Positions 7,863 through 16,086 of a stretch of DNA of 44,403 bases are shown piece after piece. Each line of letters starts with the position of its first letter. Position 1 is the stretch's first letter. The stretch is taken from contig CAMUJQ010000001.1 of the NCBI GenBank assembly GCA_947089305.1, forward strand, positions 1 to 44,403, given 5' to 3'. The stretch comes from an uncultured Clostridia bacterium (GTDB lineage Bacteria; Bacillota; Clostridia; Christensenellales; UBA1242). Position numbers and translations under genes: made by a program. The notes beneath the pieces are model-generated. The model did no database searches. It saw only the letters and a list, made by a program, of their open reading frames with translations, and was not told where the DNA came from.

Positions 7863-8666
7863 ATGATAAGTGAATTAAAGTTTATGATTGACATAGTTGA
7901 AAAAGCGGCTTGCTTTTTAGATGAAAAAGTTGAAGTTAGAACAAAAGGCGGCGAAACTGACCTTGTTACTAATCTTGATGTGAAAATTGAAAAATTTTTA
8001 ATAAATGAAATAAAAAAAACTTACCCAACTTTTGATATTGTAAGTGAAGAAGAAAATTCACAAAAACAAGTTACAAAAAATTGTTTTATTATTGACCCAA
8101 TTGATGGCACAATAAATTTTGCAAATAATTTACCTTTATTTGCAATTCAAATGGCATGTGTAAAAAATGGCAAAACAGTGGCCAGTGTTTTAAATTTTCC
8201 TAAAATTAATGAACTTTATTATGCCGACAAAGACGGGGCATTTTTAAACGGCGAACAAATTAGTGTTAAAGTTGTTCCAATTAAAAATACTTTATATGCA
8301 ATAGATGGCACCAATAGATTACCCGCTATTGTTAGAATGAGAAAACACTCTGTAAGCATGCGTAACTTTGGCGGAGTATGTGTTTCTATGGCGTTTGTTG
8401 CAAGTGGGCGAATTCATGGTGCTGTTTTTAGATCTGATAAGGTGTGGGATTATGAACCTGGCATATTTCTTGCTAAAATGGCTGGTGCAGCAACTTTAAG
8501 CATTTCTGGCTTTCACTGTGCGGCTATGAATGAAGAATTTTTAAACATTCTTAAACTAGAAACAGCTAAAAAAGTTAACAAGCCAAAGGTATTTGTGCTT
8601 CACTCTCTAAATGCCGACACTCTTGAAACTTGGGGGGGGCGACACAAAAAGTTATTTAGAAAATAA
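7863..8666 (+). CDS. Inositol monophosphatase family protein, C-terminus shifted at a G8 tract
   Basis: Residues 1-235 form an IMPase/SuhB-type domain: a Mg2+-dependent sugar- or inositol-phosphate phosphatase. Seen are SEEE (about 61-64), the key motif IIDPIDGTINF (Asp78, Asp81) and the late acid in VWDYEPG (Asp196). The ATG at 7863 lies 4 bases after GGAGAG; an earlier in-frame TTG at 7851 overlaps that site and is less likely. From about residue 241 the protein becomes the first strand of an alpha/beta hydrolase (KVFVLHSLNADTLETW). At a run of eight G (8632-8639) the frame then leaves that domain and stops soon after, giving 267 residues. With seven G the frame joins the next ORF into one 428-residue fusion. 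Confidence 0.85.
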   Translation: MISELKFMIDIVEKAACFLDEKVEVRTKGGETDLVTNLDVKIEKFLINEIKKTYPTFDIVSEEENSQKQVTKNCFIIDPIDGTINFANNLPLFAIQMACVKNGKTVASVLNFPKINELYYADKDGAFLNGEQISVKVVPIKNTLYAIDGTNRLPAIVRMRKHSVSMRNFGGVCVSMAFVASGRIHGAVFRSDKVWDYEPGIFLAKMAGAATLSISGFHCAAMNEEFLNILKLETAKKVNKPKVFVLHSLNADTLETWGGRHKKLFRK

Positions 8667-9150
8667 TGATTTAGATTGTTTTATGCCTTCATTTCCTATT
8701 CGCGAAAAAAGTAGTTACCAAGCTTTTGATGAAATTTTATCAACGTATTTAGAAAATAATAAACTTAATAAAGAATCAATTGTTATTTGTCATTCAATTT
8801 CAAACCCTTATTTTATTCGTTTTTGTAAAGAACATAATTTTGTACCCGCACACTATATTGCCGTTGCACCTAAACTTATTTATAAATACCCATTTGATAG
8901 AAAAGATTATTTTGTAAAAATTGCAAATGCGGCTTACCCTACAAAAGAAATTTTAAATTATAAAAACAAATTTAAAAATGTCTATTGCTTGTATTCAGAT
9001 GAAGACGATAATAACATAGAAGAGTTCCATCGCTTTGTAAAAGATTTTAAAGCAAGAGACATGTATTTAAAAGGCTATAACCATTTCGATGGCTACCACC
9101 GCATTTACAAAATCCCCGAACTAATAAAACTTTTAGATGAGTTAATATAA
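8611..9150 (+). CDS. Alpha/beta hydrolase of RBBP9/YdeN type, out-of-frame second half of a fusion
   Basis: Continues the hydrolase domain begun at the end of the previous ORF. Downstream of the G run it reads GDTKSYLENNDLDCFMPSFP, a typical RBBP9/YdeN serine-hydrolase segment. Then come the nucleophile region VICHSISNPYFI (Ser in HSIS), an acid region YSDEDD and a late His in YNHFDGYH. The ATG at 8611 is only nominal, since the N-terminal beta strand lies in the other frame, so this part alone would not fold well. Either the eight-G tract is a sequence error or mutation, or it is a site of slippage that switches between a phosphatase alone and a phosphatase-hydrolase fusion. Confidence 0.6.
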   Translation: MPTLLKLGGGDTKSYLENNDLDCFMPSFPIREKSSYQAFDEILSTYLENNKLNKESIVICHSISNPYFIRFCKEHNFVPAHYIAVAPKLIYKYPFDRKDYFVKIANAAYPTKEILNYKNKFKNVYCLYSDEDDNNIEEFHRFVKDFKARDMYLKGYNHFDGYHRIYKIPELIKLLDELI

Positions 9151-9179
9151 AAAAACTGGCATACGCCAATTTTTTTTAT
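9149..9179. terminator. Bidirectional terminator
   Basis: TGGC/GCCA around ATAC, flanked by A7 and T8, between the hydrolase (plus) and the ABC exporter (minus). Confidence 0.75.
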
Positions 9180-11749
9180 TCGCTTCTTAGTGCTGTTACA
9201 GGGTCTTTTTTAGCTGCCATGCGGGCAGGAATAAGCCCACTGATTAAGGTTAATATCATGCTGATTGCTATTAAAATTATTGCATGCACAAAATTTAAAC
9301 TTGCAATTCCACCAACTCCAATTAATGCTTTTAAAATTAGATTAATTGGAATTGATAAAAGCAATGTAATCATAATACCCGCAAAGCCAGACGCAAAACC
9401 AAGTATTAATGTTTCTGCATTAAATATACGAGAAACATCTTTTTTTCTTGCTCCAACACTTCTAAGCACACCAATTTCTTTAGTACGTTCAATAACTGAA
9501 ATATAAGTAATAACCCCTATCATTATTGAACTTACAATTAATGAAATGCTTACAAATGCAATTAAAACATAAGTAATTGTATTAACTATGCTTGTTATTG
9601 TACCCATTAAAATATTAACATAATCATTATATTTAATTTTTTTACTTTCATCTGTTTGAGCGTTATTATATTTTGCAATAAAATCTTTTATTGCATCTTT
9701 AGACTCAAAATCTGTTGGATAAAAATAAATTGCAAAAGGGTCAGCTTTGTCTGCAACTTTTAAGTTGCTAAGTGCTAGTGAATAAGTATCTGTTTGAGTA
9801 AATGCCTCACCCGTTATAACATTTGTAGTTGTGTTGTTTATTTGAGCCTCTACAACTTGAGTTTTGTTATTTAGTTCAATTAATTTTTGTGTCAATTTAC
9901 TTGAGTAGCCAATCCCTCCTCGATACATCGCAGAAAGAACGCCTTGTTTTGGTCTTGCAATTCCAACAACTTTAAGTTCAATTGCATTTTCAAGTTTATC
10001 CTTCATATAAGTTTGATACATTATTGGATCTGTTTTTACTTTATTTCTTATATCTTCATAAAGCTTTGTTGAAGTGTTTAAACTATAAAAATCTCCTTCG
10101 GGCAAAACTTTGTATGTTAAATTATATATTTTATCAAACGTATATTTTTCCTTTGTTAAATCAGTAACGGACCCGCCAGGCATAAACATATTCATAAGTT
10201 CATTTGAATCTCTTAAGCCTAGGGCATATAAATAATAATCATTAATTTGATTTTGGCTATCTACAAAAACAACAACTTCATTTTCATTTTCTGGCCATCT
10301 TGCGTTTGCTCCTAGTAAATCATACTGATTGTTTAACATTGTTTGATTATTTAAAAGTTCTTGCCATGCATTCATATTACTTATAAGCATGTTTAGCATA
10401 GGTATTTGTTCTAACATCATAGGTGGAATTTCAAAAGGATTAAGTTGAACTATTCCTTCATTTGTGTAGCCACCCTCGCCTAAAAATATATTATAGTTCA
10501 TGTTGTAAACATATTGAATTGCATTAACTAAGTTTTCATCCATATTTTCATCTAAATATGCTTTAAAGCTTTTTAAATCGTTGGTTGATTGTCCACGCAA
10601 GCCCGTTAACATACTTTGTAGTGTGCTGTTTACATAAACCTCTTCATCTTTAATAAAAGTGTCTCTATTATTATTTGTTGTAAGAGCTTCAAGTGCTGCA
10701 TCAAGGTCTGCGCTTGTTTGAGTTATGGCTAAAGGATAACTACTTAATGTATCGCTTTCAGTTTTTCTTATGTATGCATTAAAACCATTAGATAAAGCTA
10801 ATATTAAAGCAATTCCAATAATACCAATGCTTCCTGCAAAAGAAGTTAAAACAGAGCGAGTTTTCTTTGTTCCTAAATTTCTTAAACTTAACTTAAAAGC
10901 TGTAAAAAACTTCATTGCTGGCTTCTTATCTTTTTTAGGCTTTTTAGCTTTGAATTTTTTATTATTTTTTTCAGCTTCTTGTTTTCTTAATTCCTCACTT
11001 TCTTCAAACTTTTTAATTTGTTCTGCTTTTAATTCTTTTTGCTTTTGAATATGTTCATTATACTCGCTTTCAGTAACAGGGTTGCTATCCCCTACCATTT
11101 CACCATCTAACAAATTTAAAATACGTGTTGAATATTGCTTAGCAAGTTCAGGATTATGAGTAACCATAATTACAAGATGTTCTTTACTTATTTCAGATAA
11201 AATATCCATAATTTGAACACTAGTTTCAGTATCAAGAGCACCTGTTGGTTCATCTGCTAAAATAATGCTTGGATTGTTTACAATTGCACGAGCTATTGCA
11301 ACACGTTGCATTTGTCCTCCACTAAGCTGATTTGGCTTTTTATGTATTTGTTCATATAGTCCAACTTTAGTTAGTGCTTCAATTGCCTTTTTGCGCTTTT
11401 CTTTTTTAGAGTCGCCAGCAATTGAAAGTGCAAGCTCCACATTTTCAATAACGGTTAAATGCATAATTAAATTGTAACTTTGAAACACAAATCCTACTTT
11501 ATGATTTCTATAACTATCCCAATCTCTATCTTTAAAATTTTTAGTGCTTGTGCCATCTATAACTAAGTCGCCACTATTATATTGATCTAAGCCGCCTATA
11601 ACATTAAGAAGCGTTGTTTTACCGCAACCGCTAGGCCCTAAAATAGAAACAAATTCGCTATCTCTAAAAACTGCACTAATATCTTTTAGAGCATGAACAG
11701 TTGTATCTCCTGCAACATAATCTTTTACTATATTTTTTATTTCAATCAT
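9176..11749 (-). CDS. MacB-like ABC transporter, fused ATPase and FtsX-type permease
   Basis: 857 residues. An ATPase domain of the LolD/MacB group fills 1-225: Walker A GPSGCGKTT, signature LSGGQMQRVA, Walker B ILADEPTGALD, switch His in VTHNPE. A charged Lys/Glu linker (about 225-275) leads to a first membrane segment near 305. A large extracytoplasmic region of about 400 residues follows, then three membrane segments with the FtsX signature (VIERTKEIGVLRSVGARKKDV, ending GLIPARMAAKKDPVTALRSE). Such mechanotransmission transporters export or extract peptides, antibiotics or lipids rather than form a channel. It lies 12 bases after its TetR regulator and shares its promoter, so drug or peptide resistance is likely but the ligand is unknown. 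Confidence 0.92.
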   Translation of the reverse strand: MIEIKNIVKDYVAGDTTVHALKDISAVFRDSEFVSILGPSGCGKTTLLNVIGGLDQYNSGDLVIDGTSTKNFKDRDWDSYRNHKVGFVFQSYNLIMHLTVIENVELALSIAGDSKKEKRKKAIEALTKVGLYEQIHKKPNQLSGGQMQRVAIARAIVNNPSIILADEPTGALDTETSVQIMDILSEISKEHLVIMVTHNPELAKQYSTRILNLLDGEMVGDSNPVTESEYNEHIQKQKELKAEQIKKFEESEELRKQEAEKNNKKFKAKKPKKDKKPAMKFFTAFKLSLRNLGTKKTRSVLTSFAGSIGIIGIALILALSNGFNAYIRKTESDTLSSYPLAITQTSADLDAALEALTTNNNRDTFIKDEEVYVNSTLQSMLTGLRGQSTNDLKSFKAYLDENMDENLVNAIQYVYNMNYNIFLGEGGYTNEGIVQLNPFEIPPMMLEQIPMLNMLISNMNAWQELLNNQTMLNNQYDLLGANARWPENENEVVVFVDSQNQINDYYLYALGLRDSNELMNMFMPGGSVTDLTKEKYTFDKIYNLTYKVLPEGDFYSLNTSTKLYEDIRNKVKTDPIMYQTYMKDKLENAIELKVVGIARPKQGVLSAMYRGGIGYSSKLTQKLIELNNKTQVVEAQINNTTTNVITGEAFTQTDTYSLALSNLKVADKADPFAIYFYPTDFESKDAIKDFIAKYNNAQTDESKKIKYNDYVNILMGTITSIVNTITYVLIAFVSISLIVSSIMIGVITYISVIERTKEIGVLRSVGARKKDVSRIFNAETLILGFASGFAGIMITLLLSIPINLILKALIGVGGIASLNFVHAIILIAISMILTLISGLIPARMAAKKDPVTALRSE

Positions 11750-11761
11750 AGTTTTCTCCTA

Positions 11762-12331
11762 TTAATTTTTATATGCTCCAAATTTAATTATATTTATATA
11801 ATTTTTAAATAACTCTTCAACCTTTTCTTTTGTTATGCAATCTTTGTAATAATGTAAAACTAACATACCAAGACAAGCAAAATTTGATTTAAATAACACT
11901 CGTATTGTTGTTTTATCTATTGTTTTAAAATTTGAGTAATCAACAATTTCAGTTATATAAGATAATTTATCATGACTAGTAAACATATTTATATTTTCAG
12001 GTTTTAAATTTTCTAACAACATTAAAACTAATTTATGTCTTTGACTGTTTTTAAAACTTAAAAAAAATTCAAATAAATTTTCAATTAATTCAAAATAGCT
12101 AGGCTTTTTATTGTCTAAATACATAATGTAAAATTCTTTTTTTATTTCATTTAATATATAATCATATATTTGTTCTTTATTTTTAAAATAGCAATAAAAA
12201 CAAGCTCTGCTAATACCTGCTTTTTCAGCAATTTTAAAAACTGATACTTTATCATAAGGAAGAGCAGCAAATTCATTAATTGCCGCCTCAACAATTATTT
12301 CTAATTTTTTATCTTTTTTATTTTTCTTCAT
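11762..12331 (-). CDS. TetR/AcrR family transcriptional regulator
   Basis: 189 residues. An N-terminal TetR helix-turn-helix (IVEAAINEFAALPYDKVSVF, IAEKAGISRACFYCYFKNKEQIYDYI) is followed by an all-helical ligand domain of no recognised subgroup. The ATG at 12331 has AGGAG upstream. It is the first gene of a two-gene unit with the MacB-like exporter, and a palindrome sits exactly between the -35 and -10 boxes of its promoter. This predicts self-repression together with the exporter, released by a ligand that is probably exported. Confidence 0.92.
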   Translation of the reverse strand: MKKNKKDKKLEIIVEAAINEFAALPYDKVSVFKIAEKAGISRACFYCYFKNKEQIYDYILNEIKKEFYIMYLDNKKPSYFELIENLFEFFLSFKNSQRHKLVLMLLENLKPENINMFTSHDKLSYITEIVDYSNFKTIDKTTIRVLFKSNFACLGMLVLHYYKDCITKEKVEELFKNYINIIKFGAYKN

Positions 12332-12363
12332 TAAAAATTTTCTCCTGTTTTAATATTAAATAT

Positions 12364-12392
12364 ATTATACTGACACAGTGTTAGAAAGTCAA
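12364..12392 (-). promoter_or_regulatory. Promoter and TetR operator of the exporter unit
   Basis: On the minus strand TTGACT (12387-12392), a 17-base spacer and TATAAT (12364-12369). The spacer is nearly filled by an imperfect palindrome, CTGACACAGTGTTAG (12370-12384, plus strand), with ACAC/GTGT arms typical of TetR-family sites. Confidence 0.7.
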
Positions 12393-12416
12393 GTAAATAA
12401 ATACAAAGAATTATAT

Positions 12417-12448
12417 TTGACATTTGATAATTTTGGGTATAATATAAT
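12417..12448 (+). promoter_or_regulatory. Promoter of the Pro-rich membrane protein gene
   Basis: TTGACA (12417-12422) with overlapping TATAAT candidates at 12438-12443 and 12443-12448. Spacing is 15 or 20 bases, so the active -10 is unsure. Confidence 0.4.
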
Positions 12449-12465
12449 ATAAAGGAGAAGTTGCC

Positions 12466-13569
12466 GTGAGTACAGAACAGAACAACAACTATAATTACAC
12501 ACCACCCCCAGTATATTACCAACCCGTACCACCTCCTCAACCTGAAAAGAAGGGACATGGTTGTGGTGGCTGCTTAACAGGGTTAGGTGTTTTGATTGTT
12601 GCTTTAACAATTGCTTTCTTAACAATCTTCTTTGTTGTTAAACCTCAAATTGATCAAATGATTTATGATATGGGTGCAACAAACATTAAACAAATTTTTA
12701 CATTATATAAAGAAGTTACAACTCGAGTTGATGAAAAAGAAATTGTAACACATGGTTTTACTAATGAAGATTATTTAACGGCAAAAACAAAATTAATAAA
12801 CAATAATTTTGACATTTTTGATGAGGAAGGTAATATCTCTCCTTCTAAATTTGCAAATGCAAGATTAAGTGACGATATTGAAATAACTGATAAACAATTA
12901 GTTGCATTGCTTAACAATGCCTTAGAAGACTTTTTAGCTCAAGGTAATATTCCTATATTTAAAAAGTTAAAACTTATAGGTACTGCTAAGCAAGTAAAAA
13001 TTACTTCAGCTTTATCTCAAAACAAATTTAAAATAACAACTATTTGCTCAATTAACACTGATGATTTAACTTCACAAATGGGAATTTTAGGCGGGTTAAT
13101 TCCTCAATCTTTATATTTAACTAGCACAGCTACTTATAGCATTGTTGACGGAAAGTTAACTTATAGTGATAGTTTCTTAAAATTAAACAAAATTAAAGAT
13201 ACAAGCTTCCAAGAACTATTAAATATTGTTAATAAATCTGTTATTGAGGGAAAAGATGAATTATTGCTTCAAGATTTATCTAATGCTGTAGCAGAGCTTT
13301 TATGCGATGGCTTTAATGCATTGCAAGATAATTCAAACATATTAATTAATCTTGTTGATGAAGGAATAAGGATTTCTCCAAATCCAGATGCTCCACCTGT
13401 AGATTCTAGTGGCAATGAAGAAACTGAAACTTCTACACAAGGTGAAAATGCTGGTGAGAATAAAGATGCAAACACACAAACAAAAAATGACGAAACAAAT
13501 AATCAACCTGAGGTTTCTGATAAAACTGAAAGCACAGAACCAGTAAGTGAAAACAAAAACAACGAATAA
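12466..13569 (+). CDS. Single-pass membrane protein with Pro-rich cytoplasmic tail, unknown function
   Basis: 367 residues, not recognised. Residues 1-28 are rich in Asn, Tyr and Pro (TPPPVYYQPVPPPQPEKK). A GHGCGGC motif follows, then one membrane segment (about 37-60) and an extracytoplasmic region of about 240 residues predicted as mixed alpha/beta (ADLSDDIEI-like turns, many Lys and Ile). The last 55 residues are low-complexity Asp/Glu/Asn/Thr. This layout suggests a type II membrane protein with its bulk outside the cell. The GTG start at 12466 has AAAGGAG 8 bases upstream; no ATG fits. It is a single gene with its own promoter and terminator. Confidence 0.8.
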   Translation: MSTEQNNNYNYTPPPVYYQPVPPPQPEKKGHGCGGCLTGLGVLIVALTIAFLTIFFVVKPQIDQMIYDMGATNIKQIFTLYKEVTTRVDEKEIVTHGFTNEDYLTAKTKLINNNFDIFDEEGNISPSKFANARLSDDIEITDKQLVALLNNALEDFLAQGNIPIFKKLKLIGTAKQVKITSALSQNKFKITTICSINTDDLTSQMGILGGLIPQSLYLTSTATYSIVDGKLTYSDSFLKLNKIKDTSFQELLNIVNKSVIEGKDELLLQDLSNAVAELLCDGFNALQDNSNILINLVDEGIRISPNPDAPPVDSSGNEETETSTQGENAGENKDANTQTKNDETNNQPEVSDKTESTEPVSENKNNE

Positions 13570-13584
13570 ATTAGATATAAAAAA

Positions 13585-13634
13585 ATAAACAAAAACCACT
13601 TTATTTTAATTTTAATAAAGTGGTTTTTATTTGT
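13585..13634. terminator. Bidirectional terminator
   Basis: AAAACCACTTTAT pairs with ATAAAGTGGTTTT around an AT-rich loop, with A and T runs on both sides, between the plus-strand gene ending at 13569 and the minus-strand gene ending at 13664. Confidence 0.85.
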
Positions 13635-13663
13635 TTTAAAATTTTACCAAAGCAAACTTTTTA

Positions 13664-14959
13664 TTATACAAATATTAATAACATTGACAAAGTTGCAAAC
13701 AAACACACAATTGAAATTATTGCACCATAGCCAATAAAGCTTTTTATTGAAAAGTCAATTTCTTTTTCTTTTAAAATTTTCATAAACATTATTCCTGCAA
13801 GCGCGCCAACTGGTGTTAATAATGCCCCAAGATTAGAACCTATAATTGTTGCAAATGTTGCTCCCAAATTAATGGCCCCGTTATTTAATATTGATGCAAA
13901 CAAAGCTGTCATTGGAATATTATTCATTAAGTTAGAGCAAACAAAGCTAGACACACCATAGACAATCACTGAATTGCTTTTTTGCAATAAATCAAATAAA
14001 ATTTTTGTTATGCCGTTAACCTCTAAACACATTATAATTAAAAACATTGCTACTAAAAACGGAACAAAGGCCCAAGGTGCTCGCTTAATCGAATTAAAAA
14101 CATAAGTTGGTTTTTGTTTTTTACATAAACAAATAATTAAATTTAGTAATATTTCAAACACACTAAAGCCAAGTGCAATATACCACATTTCAAGGCCAAT
14201 ATAACTTGAAATTGCAAGTAAGACTGTGCATGCACCTAAGATACATGCATTTATTATTACTAAAGGTTTGTTTATTTCAACTGACGTTTCTTCAACTTGT
14301 TCGATTGGCACTTTTAATTTTTTCCTAAATAAAAGTAAAAGCAAACCAAGTGAAACAATACCACATACTAAGGTTGGAATGGCCATTTTTAAAAAATAAT
14401 CAACAAAACTTATTCCTGGAAAAGTGCCTATATAAACATTTGTTGGATTCCCTATTATAAAAAGCATGCTCCAAGTGTTAGCCGAAACAAAAGTTGCAAA
14501 AACGTAAGGCGCAGGATTTATTTTGCTTCTTTTGCAAAAATAACAAATAAATGGAACAAAGGCCAAAATAACTATATCGTTAGATGTGAAAATTGTAAGA
14601 AGAGAAACTAAAAAATAAAACGTTAAAAATAGTTTAGTTTGACTGTTTTTTGCTAGTTTTGTACACTTAGTTGCTAAGTAATTAAAAAAGCCCAAATTAT
14701 CTAAAGTTATAGAAAGAATTGTCATGCATAAAAAGAATACTAAAATTTTAAGAGGATTAATTGAAGAATTTTTAACAAGTTCGCCTAAAATTTGAGAAGC
14801 ATCTTTTATGTTTATTAAAAGTAAAACAATTGCACAAAAAACGCTTATCACATAATATAGCGAAACTTTTTTAATATGCCAATTAAATAGCAAACTTGTT
14901 ACAACAAGAATGCATGAAATTATGGCTATAACAACTGTGGCAATTGCAACTGCGTTCAT
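13664..14959 (-). CDS. ArsB/NhaD-type ion transporter (SLC13/CitM superfamily)
   Basis: 431 residues with about eleven membrane segments. Family landmarks are present in both halves: TSNDIVILAFVPF and IIGNPTNVYIG in the first, NNIPMTALFASI and GSNLGALLTPVGALAG in the second, matching the paired re-entrant regions of the ion transporter superfamily (ArsB, NhaD, CitM). It could export arsenite or exchange Na+/H+ or carry an anion. No ars genes lie beside it, so I do not assign the ion. The ATG at 14959 has no ribosome site and follows a -10 box by 6 bases: predicted leaderless. Confidence 0.87.
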   Translation of the reverse strand: MNAVAIATVVIAIISCILVVTSLLFNWHIKKVSLYYVISVFCAIVLLLINIKDASQILGELVKNSSINPLKILVFFLCMTILSITLDNLGFFNYLATKCTKLAKNSQTKLFLTFYFLVSLLTIFTSNDIVILAFVPFICYFCKRSKINPAPYVFATFVSANTWSMLFIIGNPTNVYIGTFPGISFVDYFLKMAIPTLVCGIVSLGLLLLLFRKKLKVPIEQVEETSVEINKPLVIINACILGACTVLLAISSYIGLEMWYIALGFSVFEILLNLIICLCKKQKPTYVFNSIKRAPWAFVPFLVAMFLIIMCLEVNGITKILFDLLQKSNSVIVYGVSSFVCSNLMNNIPMTALFASILNNGAINLGATFATIIGSNLGALLTPVGALAGIMFMKILKEKEIDFSIKSFIGYGAIISIVCLFATLSMLLIFV

Positions 14960-14965
14960 AACTAA

Positions 14966-14994
14966 ATTATATCAAACCTACCTTTAAATTACAA
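14966..14994 (-). promoter_or_regulatory. Promoter of the ArsB/NhaD-type gene, predicted leaderless
   Basis: TTGTAA (14989-14994), 17 bases, extended -10 TGATATAAT (box 14966-14971), then 6 bases to the ATG. Confidence 0.6.
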
Positions 14995-15018
14995 ATGATT
15001 TTAAAATGAAAATTGATA

Positions 15019-15046
15019 CAAAAAAAACTGCAGTGGCAGTTTTTTG
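15019..15046 (-). terminator. Terminator of tRNA-Trp
   Basis: ACTGC/GCAGT around AGTG, with a run of seven T on the minus strand, starting just past the encoded CCA. Confidence 0.8.
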
Positions 15047-15118
15047 GCAGGGGTGGAAGGAATCGAACCCTCCTCTGGAGTTTTGGAGACTCTTATTCTA
15101 CCGATGAACTACACCCCT
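15045..15118 (-). tRNA. tRNA-Trp (anticodon CCA)
   Basis: 74 bases with encoded CCA. The acceptor AGGGGTG pairs with CACCCCT, discriminator G. The anticodon loop CTCCAAA gives CCA. The T-arm GAGGGTTCGATTCCTTC is canonical. With UGA used as stop elsewhere in the window, this supports the standard code. Confidence 0.96.
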
Positions 15119-15192
15119 AAGTTTTATGCTGTAAATTTAGTTTACCACATTAATATAATTTATGTCAATAAAAGCAATGCAAAAATAATTTT

Positions 15193-15729
15193 TTACTTAT
15201 AAACATTATATATTAATTTATTCTTTTTTGTGGCATATTTATATGCCAGTTGGGTACCACTATTTGGCTGATAACCAAATAAATCACTTTTTCTATGTTT
15301 TCTAGTAGCTGGTTTATAGCTATTGTTATAATAAAATAAGCAAATATCACTCGCATCAATCATGGCATAATTTCTTTCTATATAAGAAGCCTTCCCTGCT
15401 GTGTATTTTTTTTCAAAATCTATTGATTTATCATACACATTAATATTTTCAGCACGCACTACCCCAGTTTTAACAATTAAAGCCTTCTTCTCTTCACTTA
15501 AAATACTCGCTTCACTTCTAATTGGATAAAAACATAATTGCAAAAAAGGATATTTAACTGTTTTCAAATTTTTAATAATGTCAAAACATATTTTATTAAA
15601 ATCACTATTACTACCAAATAAAAAAATATTAACATTTTTTTCAATTAAAGAACAAACAAGTTCATTTAATTTTTTTTCTAAATTTTTTGTTATAAAAACA
15701 TCTCTATGACCAATAATACAACATACCAT
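15193..15729 (-). CDS. SLOG-family (DUF1273/YpsA-like) nucleotide-binding protein
   Basis: 178 residues. The N-terminus MVCCIIGHRDV, the loop LFGSNSDFNK and the C-terminal DASDICLFYYNNS...SGTQLAYKYA match the Rossmann-like SLOG fold, close to DUF1273. SLOG proteins bind nucleotide-derived ligands; some act in stress or phage defence, most are uncharacterised. It is divergent from a small XRE regulator across a 95-base gap that holds an ATTGTA palindrome. The ATG at 15729 has AAAGGG 12 bases upstream, a weak site. Confidence 0.75.
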   Translation of the reverse strand: MVCCIIGHRDVFITKNLEKKLNELVCSLIEKNVNIFLFGSNSDFNKICFDIIKNLKTVKYPFLQLCFYPIRSEASILSEEKKALIVKTGVVRAENINVYDKSIDFEKKYTAGKASYIERNYAMIDASDICLFYYNNSYKPATRKHRKSDLFGYQPNSGTQLAYKYATKKNKLIYNVYK

Positions 15730-15751
15730 TACATTTACCGCCCTTTATGAA

Positions 15752-15788
15752 ATTGTAAATTCTACAATTTTAAAGTAATTATATTGTA
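15752..15788. promoter_or_regulatory. Candidate operator between SLOG and XRE genes
   Basis: Inverted pair ATTGTA-N5-TACAAT (15752-15768) and a third ATTGTA (15783-15788). A minus-strand TATAAT lies at 15777-15782, so a protein bound here would affect the SLOG gene and probably the XRE gene. Confidence 0.5.
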
Positions 15789-15824
15789 ATTTTGGCAAAA
15801 TGTCAAATATAGAGAGGAATGATT

Positions 15825-16070
15825 ATGCAAGAGGTGTCTAAAGTTTTAAAAGAACTTAGAATTGGCAAAGGCTATAAACAATATCAAGTTGCAGACATGT
15901 TAGGAATAGATAGAGGAAATTACTGTAAATATGAGAATGGTAAACTTGAAATTAGTTTAGATTTATTAAGACATTTAGCTATGCTTTATGATGTAACAAC
16001 AGATTATATTTTAGGCATGGATGAATATATAAAAAATAATAAAAACAAAATAAAAAACTTGCAAAAATAA
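15825..16070 (+). CDS. Small XRE-family helix-turn-helix regulator
   Basis: 81 residues, nearly all one Cro/C1-type domain: LKELRIGKGYKQYQVADMLG, IDRGNYCKYENGKLEISLDL, then YDVTTDYILGMDEY. The ATG at 15825 lies 7 bases after AGAGAGG; an in-frame ATG at 15819 is too close to that site. It probably represses itself and the divergent SLOG gene. Its last codons form the left arm of a terminator. Confidence 0.9.
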   Translation: MQEVSKVLKELRIGKGYKQYQVADMLGIDRGNYCKYENGKLEISLDLLRHLAMLYDVTTDYILGMDEYIKNNKNKIKNLQK

Positions 16071-16086
16071 TGCAAGTTTTTTTATT
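16052..16086. terminator. Bidirectional terminator overlapping both gene ends
   Basis: AACTTGCA and TGCAAGTT with A and T runs. The left arm includes the final codons of the XRE gene (stop 16068-16070). The T run contains the stop of rmuC (16082-16084). Confidence 0.85.

Noticed and set aside
12331..12625. Minus-strand frames over the TetR promoter and the Pro-rich gene start
   Set aside because: They cross promoter and operator sequences and lack ribosome sites.
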